17,282 bases of DNA from Aquirufa sp. GTDB taxonomy: Bacteria > Bacteroidota > Bacteroidia > Cytophagales > Spirosomataceae. The translations under genes were made by a program, and so were the position numbers. The notes under the pieces are model-generated. The model ran no database searches and was not told the origin of the DNA. It saw nothing but the letters and a program-made list of their open reading frames with translations. The stretch lies in assembly GCA_030833145.1 (NCBI GenBank), contig JAURHT010000030.1:1-17282 (forward strand), written 5' to 3'. This document shows, one piece after another, positions 6,656-15,659 of the stretch (position 1 is the first letter of the stretch; every line of letters begins with the position of its first letter).

Positions 6656-8515
6656 ATGCTAAATTCATACGATGTAATTGTGGTGGGGGCGGGACACGCC
6701 GGATGCGAAGCAGCTTATTCGGCGGCGCAGATGGGCTCACGTGTTTTGTTAATCACGATGAATATGCAGACGATTGCCCAGATGTCTTGCAACCCAGCGA
6801 TGGGTGGCGTAGCAAAAGGTCAAATCGTTAGAGAAATTGACGCCCTAGGGGGAATGTCTGGAATCATTTCAGACAAGACTATGATTCAATTTAGAATGTT
6901 GAATCGTTCCAAAGGTCCGGCGATGTGGTCACCCCGTTGCCAATCCGATCGGATGCGTTTCGCAGAGGAGTGGAGAAATGCATTAGAAGGGAATTTGAAT
7001 GTTGATTTTTGGCAAGATTCTGTTCAGCAATTAATCGTAGAAAAAGGCGAAGTGAAAGGGGTAATCACCCGCATGGGAATGACCTTCACAGCACGCGCAG
7101 TCGTACTAACGAATGGTACATTTTTAAATGGCTTGATCCACATAGGGGAGAAGAATTTTGGAGGAGGAAGAATGGCAGAACCGATGGCCATCGGACTGAC
7201 AGAACAACTCGTTAACCTAGGTTTCGAATCCGGTAGAATGAAGACAGGAACGCCGCCACGTGTGGATGGTAGAAGCCTAGACTTCGCAGCCATGGAGGAA
7301 CAAAAAGGCGACGAGAACCCAAGCTCTTTTTCTTACCTTACAGAAACTCCACTGACGGAGCAACGCTCATGCTGGATCACGCATACGAACACAAAAGTGC
7401 ACGAAGTCTTACGCAAAGGCTTCGACCGTTCGCCTATGTTCGCTGGAAGAATCAAAGGTTTAGGCCCGCGTTACTGTCCATCGGTTGAAGATAAAATCAA
7501 CCGTTTTGCGGATAAAGATTCGCACCAGATTTTTGTGGAACCAGAAGGATGGAGTACCGTAGAAATTTATGTGAATGGATTCTCGACCTCATTACCCGAA
7601 GACATACAATTCGAAGCGATTCGTTTAATCCCAGGATTTGAAAAAGCGAAAATGTTCCGTCCAGGTTATGCCATCGAATACGATTATTTCCCGCCTACCC
7701 AATTGACACCTACGTTAGAGACGAAGCGCGTGAAAGGTTTATTCTTTGCCGGCCAAATCAATGGCACCACCGGCTACGAAGAGGCGGCTTGCCAAGGCTT
7801 GATGGCTGGAATTAATGCACACTTAAAAACACATGAATTAGATCCATTTACCTTGTCTCGTTCGGATGCTTACATCGGTGTTTTAATCGATGATTTAATT
7901 AACAAAGGGACGGACGAGCCATACCGCATGTTCACGTCGCGTGCTGAATTTAGAACGCTGCTTAGACAAGACAACGCGGATGAACGCTTAACGGCGAAAG
8001 GATACCAATTAGGTTTGGCGACCGAGCAACGCTGGAATAAATTTCAGGAGAAAAAAGCGCAAGTAGCGGCTTTGACTGAGGAGATTAAAAATACGAAAGT
8101 AAAACCAACGGAAGTAAACGACTGGCTAGAGCAGGAGGGAAGTGCTACCTTGAAAGAAGGAGCGCCTATCGTGAATTTATTACGTCGTTCTGATTTATCT
8201 TTCGACCGTATCGCGACACACCCAAGTGTAGAACCGATCGTAAGAAACTATTCACAAGAAGTACGTGAACAAGTGGAGATCTTAGTGAAGTATGAAAGCT
8301 ACATCGAGAAAGAACGTTTGATGGTAGACAAAATGCGATCAATGGAAGACCTATCCATTCCGGCGAATTTTGATTACGATAAAATCAAAACACTTTCGAC
8401 TGAATCTCGCATTAAATTGAAATCGATTTTGCCACAGACGATTGGTCAAGCGAGTCGCATCTCCGGAGTGTCTGCTTCTGACGTTTCCATCTTACTTTTA
8501 TTCATGGGACGCTAA
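6656..8515 (+). CDS. mnmG: tRNA uridine-5-carboxymethylaminomethyl modification enzyme MnmG (GidA)
   Basis: With MnmE, MnmG uses FAD, NADH and methylenetetrahydrofolate to make the 5-carboxymethylaminomethyl group on the wobble uridine of several tRNAs. At 619 residues it is full length. It has the FAD-binding [12 protein letters not shown] (about 9-20), [48 protein letters not shown], a second nucleotide motif [18 protein letters not shown], and the C-terminal [11 protein letters not shown]. All are as in the family. mnmE is not in the window. mnmG often lies near bacterial replication origins, which fits the DnaA-box field 2.5 kb downstream. Its start is 10 bases after a parS palindrome. 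The stop overlaps the next ATG by one base (taATG), so the methyltransferase is translationally linked to it. Confidence 0.98.
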   Translation: MLNSYDVIVVGAGHAGCEAAYSAAQMGSRVLLITMNMQTIAQMSCNPAMGGVAKGQIVREIDALGGMSGIISDKTMIQFRMLNRSKGPAMWSPRCQSDRMRFAEEWRNALEGNLNVDFWQDSVQQLIVEKGEVKGVITRMGMTFTARAVVLTNGTFLNGLIHIGEKNFGGGRMAEPMAIGLTEQLVNLGFESGRMKTGTPPRVDGRSLDFAAMEEQKGDENPSSFSYLTETPLTEQRSCWITHTNTKVHEVLRKGFDRSPMFAGRIKGLGPRYCPSVEDKINRFADKDSHQIFVEPEGWSTVEIYVNGFSTSLPEDIQFEAIRLIPGFEKAKMFRPGYAIEYDYFPPTQLTPTLETKRVKGLFFAGQINGTTGYEEAACQGLMAGINAHLKTHELDPFTLSRSDAYIGVLIDDLINKGTDEPYRMFTSRAEFRTLLRQDNADERLTAKGYQLGLATEQRWNKFQEKKAQVAALTEEIKNTKVKPTEVNDWLEQEGSATLKEGAPIVNLLRRSDLSFDRIATHPSVEPIVRNYSQEVREQVEILVKYESYIEKERLMVDKMRSMEDLSIPANFDYDKIKTLSTESRIKLKSILPQTIGQASRISGVSASDVSILLLFMGR

Positions 8516-9399
8516 TGGAAAATATTCAAAACTGCCCCGTCTGCGGATCTCCTGATTCCACTTTGAAATTCAAGGCGAAGGATTATACGGTATCGAACGA
8601 ATTGTTTCATATCGTGACTTGTCATTCATGTCAATTGATTTACACAAATCCACGACCAGCGGCAAACGAAGCAGGGCCTTATTACCACGCGAGTGCGTAC
8701 ATTTCCCACAGTGATACGAATGAGGGAATTGTCAACAAGTTATATCACGCCGTACGCAAATTCACGTTGCAATCGAAAACGAATTGGATTGAACCTGAGA
8801 AAAAAGGAAATAAAGAGTTACTCGATATCGGCTGTGGAAACGGTCACTTCTTAGCGGCAGCGAAGGAAAAAGGCTGGAACATTAACGGCGTAGAATTAGA
8901 CCCAGAAACGGCTGCTAGGGCCGCGAAATTAACCGGGCTATCCATTGAGCCGTCTTTACAAGAAATCAGCTCAGAAAAGAAATTTCAGGTGATTACACTT
9001 TGGCATGTATTAGAACATGTCTACGAATTAGACGAATACTTTCAGTTCTTCAAAAGCCGTTTAGCGCAAGACGGTAAATTGCTTTTAGCCTTGCCTAATC
9101 CCGCTTCCTTCGATGCGAATTATTTCGAGGAATATTGGGCGGCTTATGATGTTCCACGACACATCTACCACTTCACGCCAGCGACCATTACGGCATTAGC
9201 CGCGAAATACGGGTTTAAGTTAAAAAAGAGTCGCGGATTGATCTTTGATAGCTTTTATATTTCTTTGTTAAGTAACGAATACAAAACAGGAAATAAACGC
9301 TTACTTCATTCGTTCTGTATTGGTTTACTTTCAAACCTGCGAGCGATGTTAGGGAAACCCAATTATTCAAGCAATTTATATATCTTTGAAAATGCATAA
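8515..9399 (+). CDS. Class I SAM-dependent methyltransferase with N-terminal zinc ribbon
   Basis: This 294-residue protein starts with a CxxC...CxxC zinc ribbon (CPVC at 7-10, CHSC at 36-39), then TNPRP, and then a class I methyltransferase domain. SAM-binding motif I is LLDIGCGNGHF (about 102-112), followed by an acidic residue at the second strand (VELDP) and the HVLEHV motif near 164-169. This is the Methyltransf_23 arrangement often seen in methylation of sugars, lipids or small molecules. The substrate cannot be read from the sequence. It overlaps mnmG by one base and the downstream lipoprotein gene by eight, so it sits in the middle of a tight operon. There is no signal peptide, so it is cytoplasmic. 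Confidence 0.88.
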   Translation: MENIQNCPVCGSPDSTLKFKAKDYTVSNELFHIVTCHSCQLIYTNPRPAANEAGPYYHASAYISHSDTNEGIVNKLYHAVRKFTLQSKTNWIEPEKKGNKELLDIGCGNGHFLAAAKEKGWNINGVELDPETAARAAKLTGLSIEPSLQEISSEKKFQVITLWHVLEHVYELDEYFQFFKSRLAQDGKLLLALPNPASFDANYFEEYWAAYDVPRHIYHFTPATITALAAKYGFKLKKSRGLIFDSFYISLLSNEYKTGNKRLLHSFCIGLLSNLRAMLGKPNYSSNLYIFENA

Positions 9400-11023
9400 G
9401 TTCTTGAAATTCAGTTTTTTAATGGCATTTTTTGGCCTAGGAATCAGCTTGGTATTTCTACAAAGTTGTGCCCAAATGGCCTCGCCTCCCGGTGGTAAAA
9501 AGGACACGTTGGCTCCGGTAGTAACAACCTCCATTCCGCTCAACAAAAGCAAGAATTTCAAAGGCAAAAAGATTGAATTAAACTTCAACGAATATGTCAC
9601 GGTTAAGAATTTAAATCAGGAATTATTAATCACTCCCTCGATTGGAAATTACGAGACTCGCATCCGTCCTACGGGGTTAACACTCGTTCTCGATAGTGCG
9701 CTTAAAGACAACACAACGTATACCTTCAACTTCAGAAATGCGGTGGAGGATATCGCAGAGCGCAACAAGGGAAAGAATATTAAACTGGTTTTTAGTACGG
9801 CCAATACAATCGACTCCTTGAAAATAGAAGGCCGCGTGAAGCATTTGCTAACAAATAAAAAGGCAGATAACATCACCGTGGGCCTTTATCCCTACACGGA
9901 TACCTTGTCAATAGATAAGGCAAAGCCCTATTATTTTGTTCGTACAGACACGTCTGGAACGTATGCGCTAGAGAATTTAGCGGCAGGCAAATACTATATG
10001 GCGGCATTTGAAGATGCGAACAATAACCTACTATATAATTCTGCCAAAGAGTCGGTTGACTTCATCACAGAAAACTTTATTGATCTGCGTAAAAACGAAA
10101 CGCGTGACTTCAAAATCGCCCTACAAAACCAAGATGCACTTAAATTAAGTAAAACGACCTCTACGGCAAAGACCATTTTGTATGAGTTCTCTCGCGGCAT
10201 TAAAGCTGCAGATTTGCGCTTTTCGTCTAGCGAAAAGCCACTATACCAAATAGAAAATGATCGAAACCTGCGCATCTATGCGGGAGGATTAAACAAAGCG
10301 GATACGCTAAAAATCGAGGCCGCTTTAGAGGATTCGGTGGGCAGAAAATACGAGTTTAAACTGAAGGCAAAATTCCGGGAATTAGCGAAAAAAGAAAAGT
10401 CAACCTATGTAGCACTCGGTTTCGATGTATTCCCTAAAATAGGTGCTCAAATCGTTCCTACAGACTCTATTCTCATTATTTTCCCAAAACCCGTCTTACA
10501 ATGGGTATCTAAGAAAGTACACATTTTGACTGAAAACGAGGATGATTTAACGTTCCCAGACGAGGCCTTTTCGTGGAATAAATTCCAGAATGTGTTAACC
10601 ATTAAATCAGCCTTCTTACCTAAGCTAGAAAAATTCACCCTTTCTCTGGATAAAATCGCATTCGTAGGCCCTGAGGCTGATTCTACGAACGAATACAAGC
10701 AAGTCATTAAACGACTAGACCCAGAAGAAACTGGGGTAATTGAAGGAGGAATTCGCAAGCCTGGACACTATATCTACCAATTATTAAAGGGTGAGAAGCT
10801 TGAAAAAGCCTACGAGCAAAAGTCCACAGGCCCTTGTTCTTTCCAAAACGTGGAACCAGGCATTTATACCTTAAGAGCCATTGTTGACAGCAATGAAAAT
10901 GGACAATGGGATATTGGTAATTACAAGACGAAAACCAAGTCTGAGCCCATCTATTATTTTGACACCAAGATCAAATTAAAGGCAAACTTCCAATTAAGTG
11001 ACTTGTGGATAAATACCCCTTAG
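9392..11023 (+). CDS. Lipoprotein with N-terminal Ig-like (SbsA/Ig_5-type) domain
   Basis: This 543-residue protein has a lipoprotein signal peptide: basic start (MHKFLK), hydrophobic stretch, and lipobox LQSC with the lipidated Cys at 26. Just after it comes the MASPPGGKKD segment typical of a common Bacteroidota family. Then follows an Ig-like domain (about residues 35-135; TTSIPLNKSKNF, then ELNFNEYV and TYTFNF), a segment like a carboxypeptidase-regulatory beta-sandwich (about 145-220; GTYALENLAAGKYY), a middle region I do not recognise, and a repeat of that theme near the C-terminus (GIYTLRAIVDSNENG). It should sit in the outer membrane or periplasm; the role is unknown. I chose the ATG at 9392 over an upstream TTG at 9386; it overlaps the methyltransferase stop by eight bases. 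The first DnaA box (11004-11012) lies inside its last codons. Confidence 0.88.
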   Translation: MHKFLKFSFLMAFFGLGISLVFLQSCAQMASPPGGKKDTLAPVVTTSIPLNKSKNFKGKKIELNFNEYVTVKNLNQELLITPSIGNYETRIRPTGLTLVLDSALKDNTTYTFNFRNAVEDIAERNKGKNIKLVFSTANTIDSLKIEGRVKHLLTNKKADNITVGLYPYTDTLSIDKAKPYYFVRTDTSGTYALENLAAGKYYMAAFEDANNNLLYNSAKESVDFITENFIDLRKNETRDFKIALQNQDALKLSKTTSTAKTILYEFSRGIKAADLRFSSSEKPLYQIENDRNLRIYAGGLNKADTLKIEAALEDSVGRKYEFKLKAKFRELAKKEKSTYVALGFDVFPKIGAQIVPTDSILIIFPKPVLQWVSKKVHILTENEDDLTFPDEAFSWNKFQNVLTIKSAFLPKLEKFTLSLDKIAFVGPEADSTNEYKQVIKRLDPEETGVIEGGIRKPGHYIYQLLKGEKLEKAYEQKSTGPCSFQNVEPGIYTLRAIVDSNENGQWDIGNYKTKTKSEPIYYFDTKIKLKANFQLSDLWINTP

Positions 11024-11240
11024 CACTGTGGATAAGTGGTGTATAACTCGCCTTTTTATCCACAATCTGTGTGCATAAATGTGCATAACTTTTTAGCCAA
11101 CATGTCCACTGTGGATAAACTCAGACTTATCCACAAGTTGTTAGCTAGTTATCCACACAAGCATAATGGGTTTAAAATTTGCAAAACTTGCTGATATCAA
11201 GCACTTACAAACACGAATTTGACTTATCCACTTATCCACA
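11004..11240. repeat. Left DnaA-box array of oriC
   Basis: Perfect boxes read as TTATCCACA on the plus strand are at 11056-11064, 11127-11135, 11149-11157 and 11232-11240. Boxes read as TGTGGATAA, so pointing the other way, are at 11004-11012, 11027-11035 and 11110-11118. Two boxes of the TGTGCATAA type, which still fit the consensus TTATNCACA, are at 11070-11078 and 11080-11088. TTATCCACT at 11224-11232 is a one-mismatch box sharing a base with the next perfect one. Orientation is mixed, with no single strand bias. Confidence 0.93.
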
Positions 11241-11408
11241 GAGAACAACAAGAAGAAACAAAAAAGAGATTTAAAAACTTTTTTCTTTTTTTAATTTATG
11301 TGTGTGGATAAGTTTTTAAGCTGAAAAAAAGGATTTGATGCTTTTTTGATATTTTAGGTATAAAAAATATTTATATCAGATAAAAAAAGATTAAATCACC
11401 TATTCACT
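11241..11408. other. AT-rich probable DNA unwinding element of oriC
   Basis: By hand count only 34 of the 160 bases at 11241-11400 are G or C. The part 11341-11390 is poorest, with 7 of 50. It contains long A and T runs and one perfect DnaA box in the middle (TGTGGATAA, 11303-11311). It is flanked by boxes on both sides, as expected for the region melted by DnaA-ATP. I cannot single out a convincing DnaA-trio element or the exact melting site. Confidence 0.75.
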
Positions 11409-11428
11409 TGTGGATAACTTGTGGATAA
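11409..11428. repeat. Right tandem DnaA-box pair of oriC
   Basis: Two perfect TGTGGATAA boxes, at 11409-11417 and 11420-11428, point the same way and are 11 bases apart start to start, about one helical turn. This would place two DnaA molecules on the same face, directly next to the AT-rich core. Confidence 0.9.
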
Positions 11429-11500
11429 GTAATTTAGGTGCAAAAAGAACTATATTTAATACTATTTGGCTAAATTGCTGCCTCTAAACCCTTCATACTA

Positions 11501-13273
11501 ATGGTTCATCAACAATTCACCCGTGTCTTCGATTTACTAATCGCGTATCAAAACTATCAAAAAGCGGATCTCTTTAATTTAAAGAGGGACGGAGAGTGGA
11601 AAAACTATTCTACTTCAGATACCTTAGAAACGATTCAAACGTTGGCTTTGGGTCTTTTAGCCCTAAAAGTGAAACCAGGTGACAAGATTGCAATTATCTC
11701 GGGAAATCGCCCTGCTTGGAATTTTGTGGATTTTGCAGTGCAAATCATTGGCGGTGTGACCGTTCCCATGTATCCTACGATAACCATCGAGGATTATGAC
11801 TACATTTTCAGAGATGCTGAAGTAAAATACATCTTCTGTGAAAACGAGGAATTGTATTTAAAAGCAAAAGAAGCCTCTAAGGGAAACAAGCAAATTAAAG
11901 GCATTTACACGTTTGATCCGGTAGCGGATGTCGAAATGTGGTCGGCTGTGAAGGATTTAGGAGAAGGAAAGGATGCTGCTGTTTTACAACCTTTGATGGA
12001 TGCAGTGAAGCCAAGTGATTTGTTGACCTTGATTTATACCTCTGGAACGACGGGTCGCCCTAAAGGGGTTATGCTAACTCACCATAATATTGTGAGCAAT
12101 GTGAAGTCTTTAGTGCGCGGAAATTTCTTCGATTTATTGCCTTCAGATCGTGCCTTGAGCTTCTTGCCACTTTGCCACATTTACGAACGCACGGATATTT
12201 ACATGTACATGTATTATGGTGTTTCGGTCTATTATGCAGAGAGCATGGAGACGATTGCGGATAATATTCGCGAGGTGAAACCGGCGATGTTTGCATCGGT
12301 TCCGCGTTTATTAGAGAAAGTATATGATAAGATTTTGGCCAAAGGAAATGAGCTCACCGGCATCAAACGGACGCTCTTCTTTGGGGCCTTGGAATTTGGA
12401 TTGCAATACGATCCAATGGAGAAGTTAGGATTAATCGATTCGTTAAAATTAGCGTTCTACCGAAAAGTGATTTTCAGCAAATGGCGTGAAGCATTAGGCG
12501 GAAACGTTCGTTTGATTGCTTCAGGATCCGCGGCATTACAACCTCGTTTATCCCGCGTTTTCTGGGCAGCCGGAATACCTGTTTCTGAGGGTTATGGTCT
12601 TACTGAAACTTCGCCCGTTATTTCCGTATCACGTGTGAAACCGGTTGATTTCAAGGTCGGTTGTGTGGGATCGTTAGTGGATTGCATCGAATTAAAGATT
12701 GCAGAAGACGGAGAGATTTGCGTGAAAGGAGATTCTGTGATGGTGGGTTATTACAAGAATCCAGAGGCTACTGCTGAAGCAATTGATCCAGAAGGCTGGT
12801 TCCATACGGGTGATATCGGTATGATGGTGGATGGTAAGTATTTGAAGATTACCGATCGCAAGAAGGAGATTTTCAAAACGTCTGGCGGTAAATATGTGGC
12901 ACCACAATTAGTGGAAAACAAGTTGAAAGAATCGGCATTCATTGAGCAATGTATGGTGGTGGGCGAAGGCCAAAAATTCCCATCCGCCCTTGTTATCCCT
13001 GAATTTAATGCCTTGCAAGTGTGGGCTGATCAACAAGAATTAGGGGTTAAGGGTCCAGAGGCGTTGATTAATAACCCAAAAGTGTTTGCTAAAATCGAGC
13101 AAGAGGTTCAAGAAACAATGGCTTCAGTAGCGAAATACGAACAAGTGAAAAAATTCGTTCTATTGCCGCGCTTGTTCACGGTGGCGGATGGAGAGATCAC
13201 CCCTACTTTGAAATTAAAGCGCAAGGCGATATACGCGAAACACGAGAAGGCCATTTTAGCCTTGTATGAATAA
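11501..13273 (+). CDS. Long-chain fatty-acid--CoA ligase (AMP-binding, FadD/ACSL-type)
   Basis: This enzyme activates a fatty acid with ATP to the acyl-adenylate and then to acyl-CoA, feeding lipid synthesis or beta-oxidation. The 590-residue protein has the adenylate-forming motifs: P-loop-like YTSGTTGRPKGVMLTH (about 178-193), GYGLTETSP (about 363-371), GWFHTGDIG (about 431-439) and DRKKEIFKTSGGKYV (about 452-466) with the hinge. The segment PLCHIYERT, after the P-loop, is typical of long-chain acyl-CoA synthetases. The length is normal for the cytosolic or membrane-associated bacterial type; there is no signal peptide. The ATG at 11501 gives the expected N-terminus. It is the first gene to the right of the DnaA-box field and is read away from it, in the direction of the replication fork. 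Chain-length preference cannot be read. Confidence 0.95.
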   Translation: MVHQQFTRVFDLLIAYQNYQKADLFNLKRDGEWKNYSTSDTLETIQTLALGLLALKVKPGDKIAIISGNRPAWNFVDFAVQIIGGVTVPMYPTITIEDYDYIFRDAEVKYIFCENEELYLKAKEASKGNKQIKGIYTFDPVADVEMWSAVKDLGEGKDAAVLQPLMDAVKPSDLLTLIYTSGTTGRPKGVMLTHHNIVSNVKSLVRGNFFDLLPSDRALSFLPLCHIYERTDIYMYMYYGVSVYYAESMETIADNIREVKPAMFASVPRLLEKVYDKILAKGNELTGIKRTLFFGALEFGLQYDPMEKLGLIDSLKLAFYRKVIFSKWREALGGNVRLIASGSAALQPRLSRVFWAAGIPVSEGYGLTETSPVISVSRVKPVDFKVGCVGSLVDCIELKIAEDGEICVKGDSVMVGYYKNPEATAEAIDPEGWFHTGDIGMMVDGKYLKITDRKKEIFKTSGGKYVAPQLVENKLKESAFIEQCMVVGEGQKFPSALVIPEFNALQVWADQQELGVKGPEALINNPKVFAKIEQEVQETMASVAKYEQVKKFVLLPRLFTVADGEITPTLKLKRKAIYAKHEKAILALYE

Positions 13274-13274
13274 A

Positions 13275-13305
13275 TTGCGTTAGGCCTCTTTTTTGCGTAA
13301 TTTTG
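13275..13305 (+). promoter_or_regulatory. Bacteroidota-type promoter for the gmd operon
   Basis: TTG at 13275-13277 is followed after 20 bases by TAATTTTG (13298-13305), which matches the TTG-N(about 20)-TAnnTTTG promoter of this phylum. RNA would start near 13312. The site lies in the 49 bases between the acyl-CoA synthetase stop and the gmd start, so the surface-sugar genes probably have their own promoter. Confidence 0.5.
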
Positions 13306-13322
13306 GTTTCTTAATGAATCGT

Positions 13323-14402
13323 ATGTCGACAGGAAAAAAGGTAGCCCTCATTACGGGTGTAACAGGACAAGATGGCGCTTATTTAGCGGAATTTCTTTTA
13401 AATAAGGGTTATATCGTGCACGGTATCAAGCGCAGAAGCTCGTTGATTAATACCGATCGCATTGATCATTTGTACCAAGATCCACACGTGGATTCGGCCT
13501 CTTTCATCTTGCATTACGGAGATTTAAGTGATTCCACGAATATCATTCGCATCATTCAAGAAGTGCAGCCTGACGAAATTTACAATCTGGGGGCGATGTC
13601 CCATGTGAAAGTATCGTTCGACGAACCGGAATATACAGCGCAGGTAGACGGCATCGGTACTTTGCGTATTTTAGAGGCCATTCGCTTGCTAGGTTTGATT
13701 AAAAAGACCAAAGTGTACCAAGCGTCTACCTCGGAACTTTACGGCCTTGTACAGGAAGTTCCTCAATCGGAGACAACTCCCTTCTACCCTCGCTCTCCTT
13801 ACGCCGTCGCTAAATTATATGGCTATTGGATTACGGTCAATTACCGCGAAGCCTATGACATGTTTGCGGTGAACGGGATTTTATTTAACCACGAATCCCC
13901 GCTTCGCGGCGAGACCTTCGTGACGCGTAAAATCACGAGAGGAGTAGCCCAAATCGCTTTAGGACAAGAGAAAAAGATTCACTTAGGTAACCTAGACGCG
14001 AAACGCGACTGGGGCCACGCGAAAGATTACATCGAGGCGATGTGGTTGATTTTGCAACAAGATAAGCCAGAAGATTACGTCATTGCGACCGGTATTACAA
14101 CGACAGTGCGCGAATTTATCCGCCTTTCTTTTGCGGAAGTAGGCATCGAAGTAGCCTTTACTGGCGAGGGCGTGAACGAAAAAGGAACGGTTGTTTCTTG
14201 CTCGAACCCGGCATATCAAGTACCGGTGGGACAAGAAGTGATTGCGATCGATCCCCGTTATTTCCGTCCTACGGAGGTAGAATTATTGATCGGTGATCCT
14301 ACGAAGGCCAAAGAAAAACTAGGTTGGACCCTCAAATACGACCTTGCTGCCCTAGTAAAAGACATGGTGCAGGCGGACGTAAAACTTTTCTCGAACAAAT
14401 AA
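13323..14402 (+). CDS. gmd: GDP-mannose 4,6-dehydratase
   Basis: Gmd converts GDP-mannose to GDP-4-keto-6-deoxymannose, the precursor of GDP-fucose, GDP-rhamnose and perosamine for surface polysaccharides. The extended SDR protein has the NADP-binding [13 protein letters not shown] at its start, the active-site ASTSELYG, and [15 protein letters not shown] with the catalytic Tyr and Lys. [19 protein letters not shown] is diagnostic for Gmd. I chose ATG 13323 ([12 protein letters not shown]) because the promoter box at 13298-13305 would start RNA near 13312. An ATG at 13314 and a TTG at 13293 are possible but would leave almost no leader. The next gene starts one base after the stop. No fcl or rmd gene follows here, so the final sugar is unknown. 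Confidence 0.95.
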   Translation: MSTGKKVALITGVTGQDGAYLAEFLLNKGYIVHGIKRRSSLINTDRIDHLYQDPHVDSASFILHYGDLSDSTNIIRIIQEVQPDEIYNLGAMSHVKVSFDEPEYTAQVDGIGTLRILEAIRLLGLIKKTKVYQASTSELYGLVQEVPQSETTPFYPRSPYAVAKLYGYWITVNYREAYDMFAVNGILFNHESPLRGETFVTRKITRGVAQIALGQEKKIHLGNLDAKRDWGHAKDYIEAMWLILQQDKPEDYVIATGITTTVREFIRLSFAEVGIEVAFTGEGVNEKGTVVSCSNPAYQVPVGQEVIAIDPRYFRPTEVELLIGDPTKAKEKLGWTLKYDLAALVKDMVQADVKLFSNK

Positions 14403-14403
14403 G

Positions 14404-15657
14404 ATGAGTACACGGATCGCCATTATTGGCTTAGGATATGTGGGTTTTCCGCTGGCGGTGGAGTTTGGAAAAAACATCCCTACCCTCGGATTTGATATTG
14501 ACACCAGCCGCATCGCAGAATTAAATACTGGTTTTGACCGCACACAGGAAGTGACCGCGGAGCAATTAAAGGAATCTGTTTCTTTAAAATTCTCTTCAAA
14601 TGCAGCGGATTTGAGCTCTTGCAACACCTTCATTGTTACGGTACCCACTCCCATTGACCACTTCAAAAAGCCGGATTTAAGTCCCCTGTTGAAGGCTTCG
14701 GAAATGATAGGAAAAGCCTTGAAAAAAGGTGACTTAGTCATTTACGAATCCACGGTTTACCCTGGTTGCACCGAAGAAGATTGTGTTCCTGTTTTGGAGA
14801 AATTCTCAGGTTTAAAATTCAATGTAGACTTCTTCTGCGGCTACTCGCCAGAGCGTATTAACCCAGGCGACAAGGTAAACACCTTGACTAAAATCAAGAA
14901 AGTTACCTCTGGATCCACTCCCGAAATCGCCGAAAAAGTCGACCAGCTTTACCGCTCCATCATCACTGCGGGCACCCACAAAGCGCCTTCGATGAAAGTA
15001 GCCGAAGCGAGCAAGGCCATCGAAAACGCCCAACGCGATGTCAATATCTCGTACGTAAACGAATTAGCCTTGATCTTCGACCGCATGGGAATCGACACCA
15101 CCGAGGTGTTAGAAGCCGCTGGAACGAAGTGGAATTTCTTGAATTTCAAACCCGGATTAGTAGGCGGCCACTGCATTGGCGTGGACCCCTATTATTTATT
15201 ACACAAATCAGAAAGCTTGGGCTATTATCCACAGGTGATCCTTTCAGGTCGCCGCGTGAACGACAACATGGGCATTTTCGTGGCGAATAAATTAGTCAAA
15301 TTATTGATTAACAAAGGCCAAAAAATCGGCGGCGCCAAAACCCTCATGCTCGGCATCACTTTCAAAGAAAACTGCCCAGACATCCGCAACTCCCGCGTGG
15401 TTGATATCTACAAAGAATTGGTGGACTTTGGCATGGACGTAGACGTCTACGATCCTTGGGCAAACGCAGCCGAAGTGAAGCACGAACACGGTATCGAACT
15501 AGTTTCGAAACTAGCTGATAAATACCAAGCCATTGTGTTGACCGTTGCCCACAACGAATTCCTTGACCTCCCTTTCGCTTCGTTGAAAGCAGAAAATGGA
15601 GTCATTTTTGACATTAAATCTATTCTTTCTAAAGACTTGGCTGACGCCCGATTATAA
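14404..15657 (+). CDS. UDP-sugar 6-dehydrogenase of the TviB/WbpA type
   Basis: This 417-residue enzyme oxidises the C6 of a UDP-sugar, probably UDP-GlcNAc or a relative, to the uronic acid with two NAD+. It has an N-terminal Rossmann motif IGLGYVGFPLAVEFG (8-22), YSPERINPGDK (147-157), and GGHCIGVDPYYL, with catalytic Cys257. The C-terminal UDP-binding domain includes GITFKENCPDIRNSR. The ERINPGD motif and the length place it with TviB/WbpA/WecC-like enzymes more than with Ugd. It is one base downstream of gmd and two bases upstream of the antiterminator gene, so all three are one operon for surface polysaccharide. Substrate choice is inferred from family only. Confidence 0.93.
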   Translation: MSTRIAIIGLGYVGFPLAVEFGKNIPTLGFDIDTSRIAELNTGFDRTQEVTAEQLKESVSLKFSSNAADLSSCNTFIVTVPTPIDHFKKPDLSPLLKASEMIGKALKKGDLVIYESTVYPGCTEEDCVPVLEKFSGLKFNVDFFCGYSPERINPGDKVNTLTKIKKVTSGSTPEIAEKVDQLYRSIITAGTHKAPSMKVAEASKAIENAQRDVNISYVNELALIFDRMGIDTTEVLEAAGTKWNFLNFKPGLVGGHCIGVDPYYLLHKSESLGYYPQVILSGRRVNDNMGIFVANKLVKLLINKGQKIGGAKTLMLGITFKENCPDIRNSRVVDIYKELVDFGMDVDVYDPWANAAEVKHEHGIELVSKLADKYQAIVLTVAHNEFLDLPFASLKAENGVIFDIKSILSKDLADARL

Positions 15658-15659
15658 GC

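Larger units (their letters stand above)
11004..11428. other. Probable chromosomal replication origin (oriC)
   Basis: Ten perfect DnaA boxes, two TTATGCACA boxes and one near-match occur within 425 bases that contain no gene apart from the last codons of the upstream lipoprotein gene. The layout is a left array (11004-11240), an AT-rich core with one box (11241-11408) and a right tandem pair (11409-11428). Dense perfect DnaA boxes next to an easily melted AT-rich stretch is the standard bacterial origin. Support from context: mnmG is 2.5 kb to the left, three parS sites lie 4.4-6 kb to the left, and the neighbours are housekeeping genes, which argues for the chromosome and not a plasmid. dnaA is not in the window. 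The rest of the gene-free stretch (11429-11500) holds only the acyl-CoA synthetase leader, where TATATTTA (11451-11458) is one mismatch from a -7 box. Confidence 0.93.

Noticed and set aside
9381..9388. TATCTTTG as a promoter for the lipoprotein gene
   Set aside because: It matches TAnnTTTG but has no TTG at proper spacing, lies within the methyltransferase gene, and would start RNA after the chosen ATG.
11004..11428. Repeated TTATCCACA motifs as a CRISPR array or tandem satellite
   Set aside because: The units are 9 bases, irregularly spaced and in both orientations. They match the DnaA box exactly, and there are no spacers of constant length.
12628..12645. ATCACGTGTGAAAC in the acyl-CoA synthetase as a fourth parS
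   Set aside because: It shares CACGTG but the right half is shifted by two bases and the left half does not match; it is ordinary coding sequence.
14352..14741. Minus-strand open frame of 129 codons at the gmd/dehydrogenase junction
   Set aside because: It is a shadow of the conserved dehydrogenase N-terminus on the other strand and has no recognisable motif.
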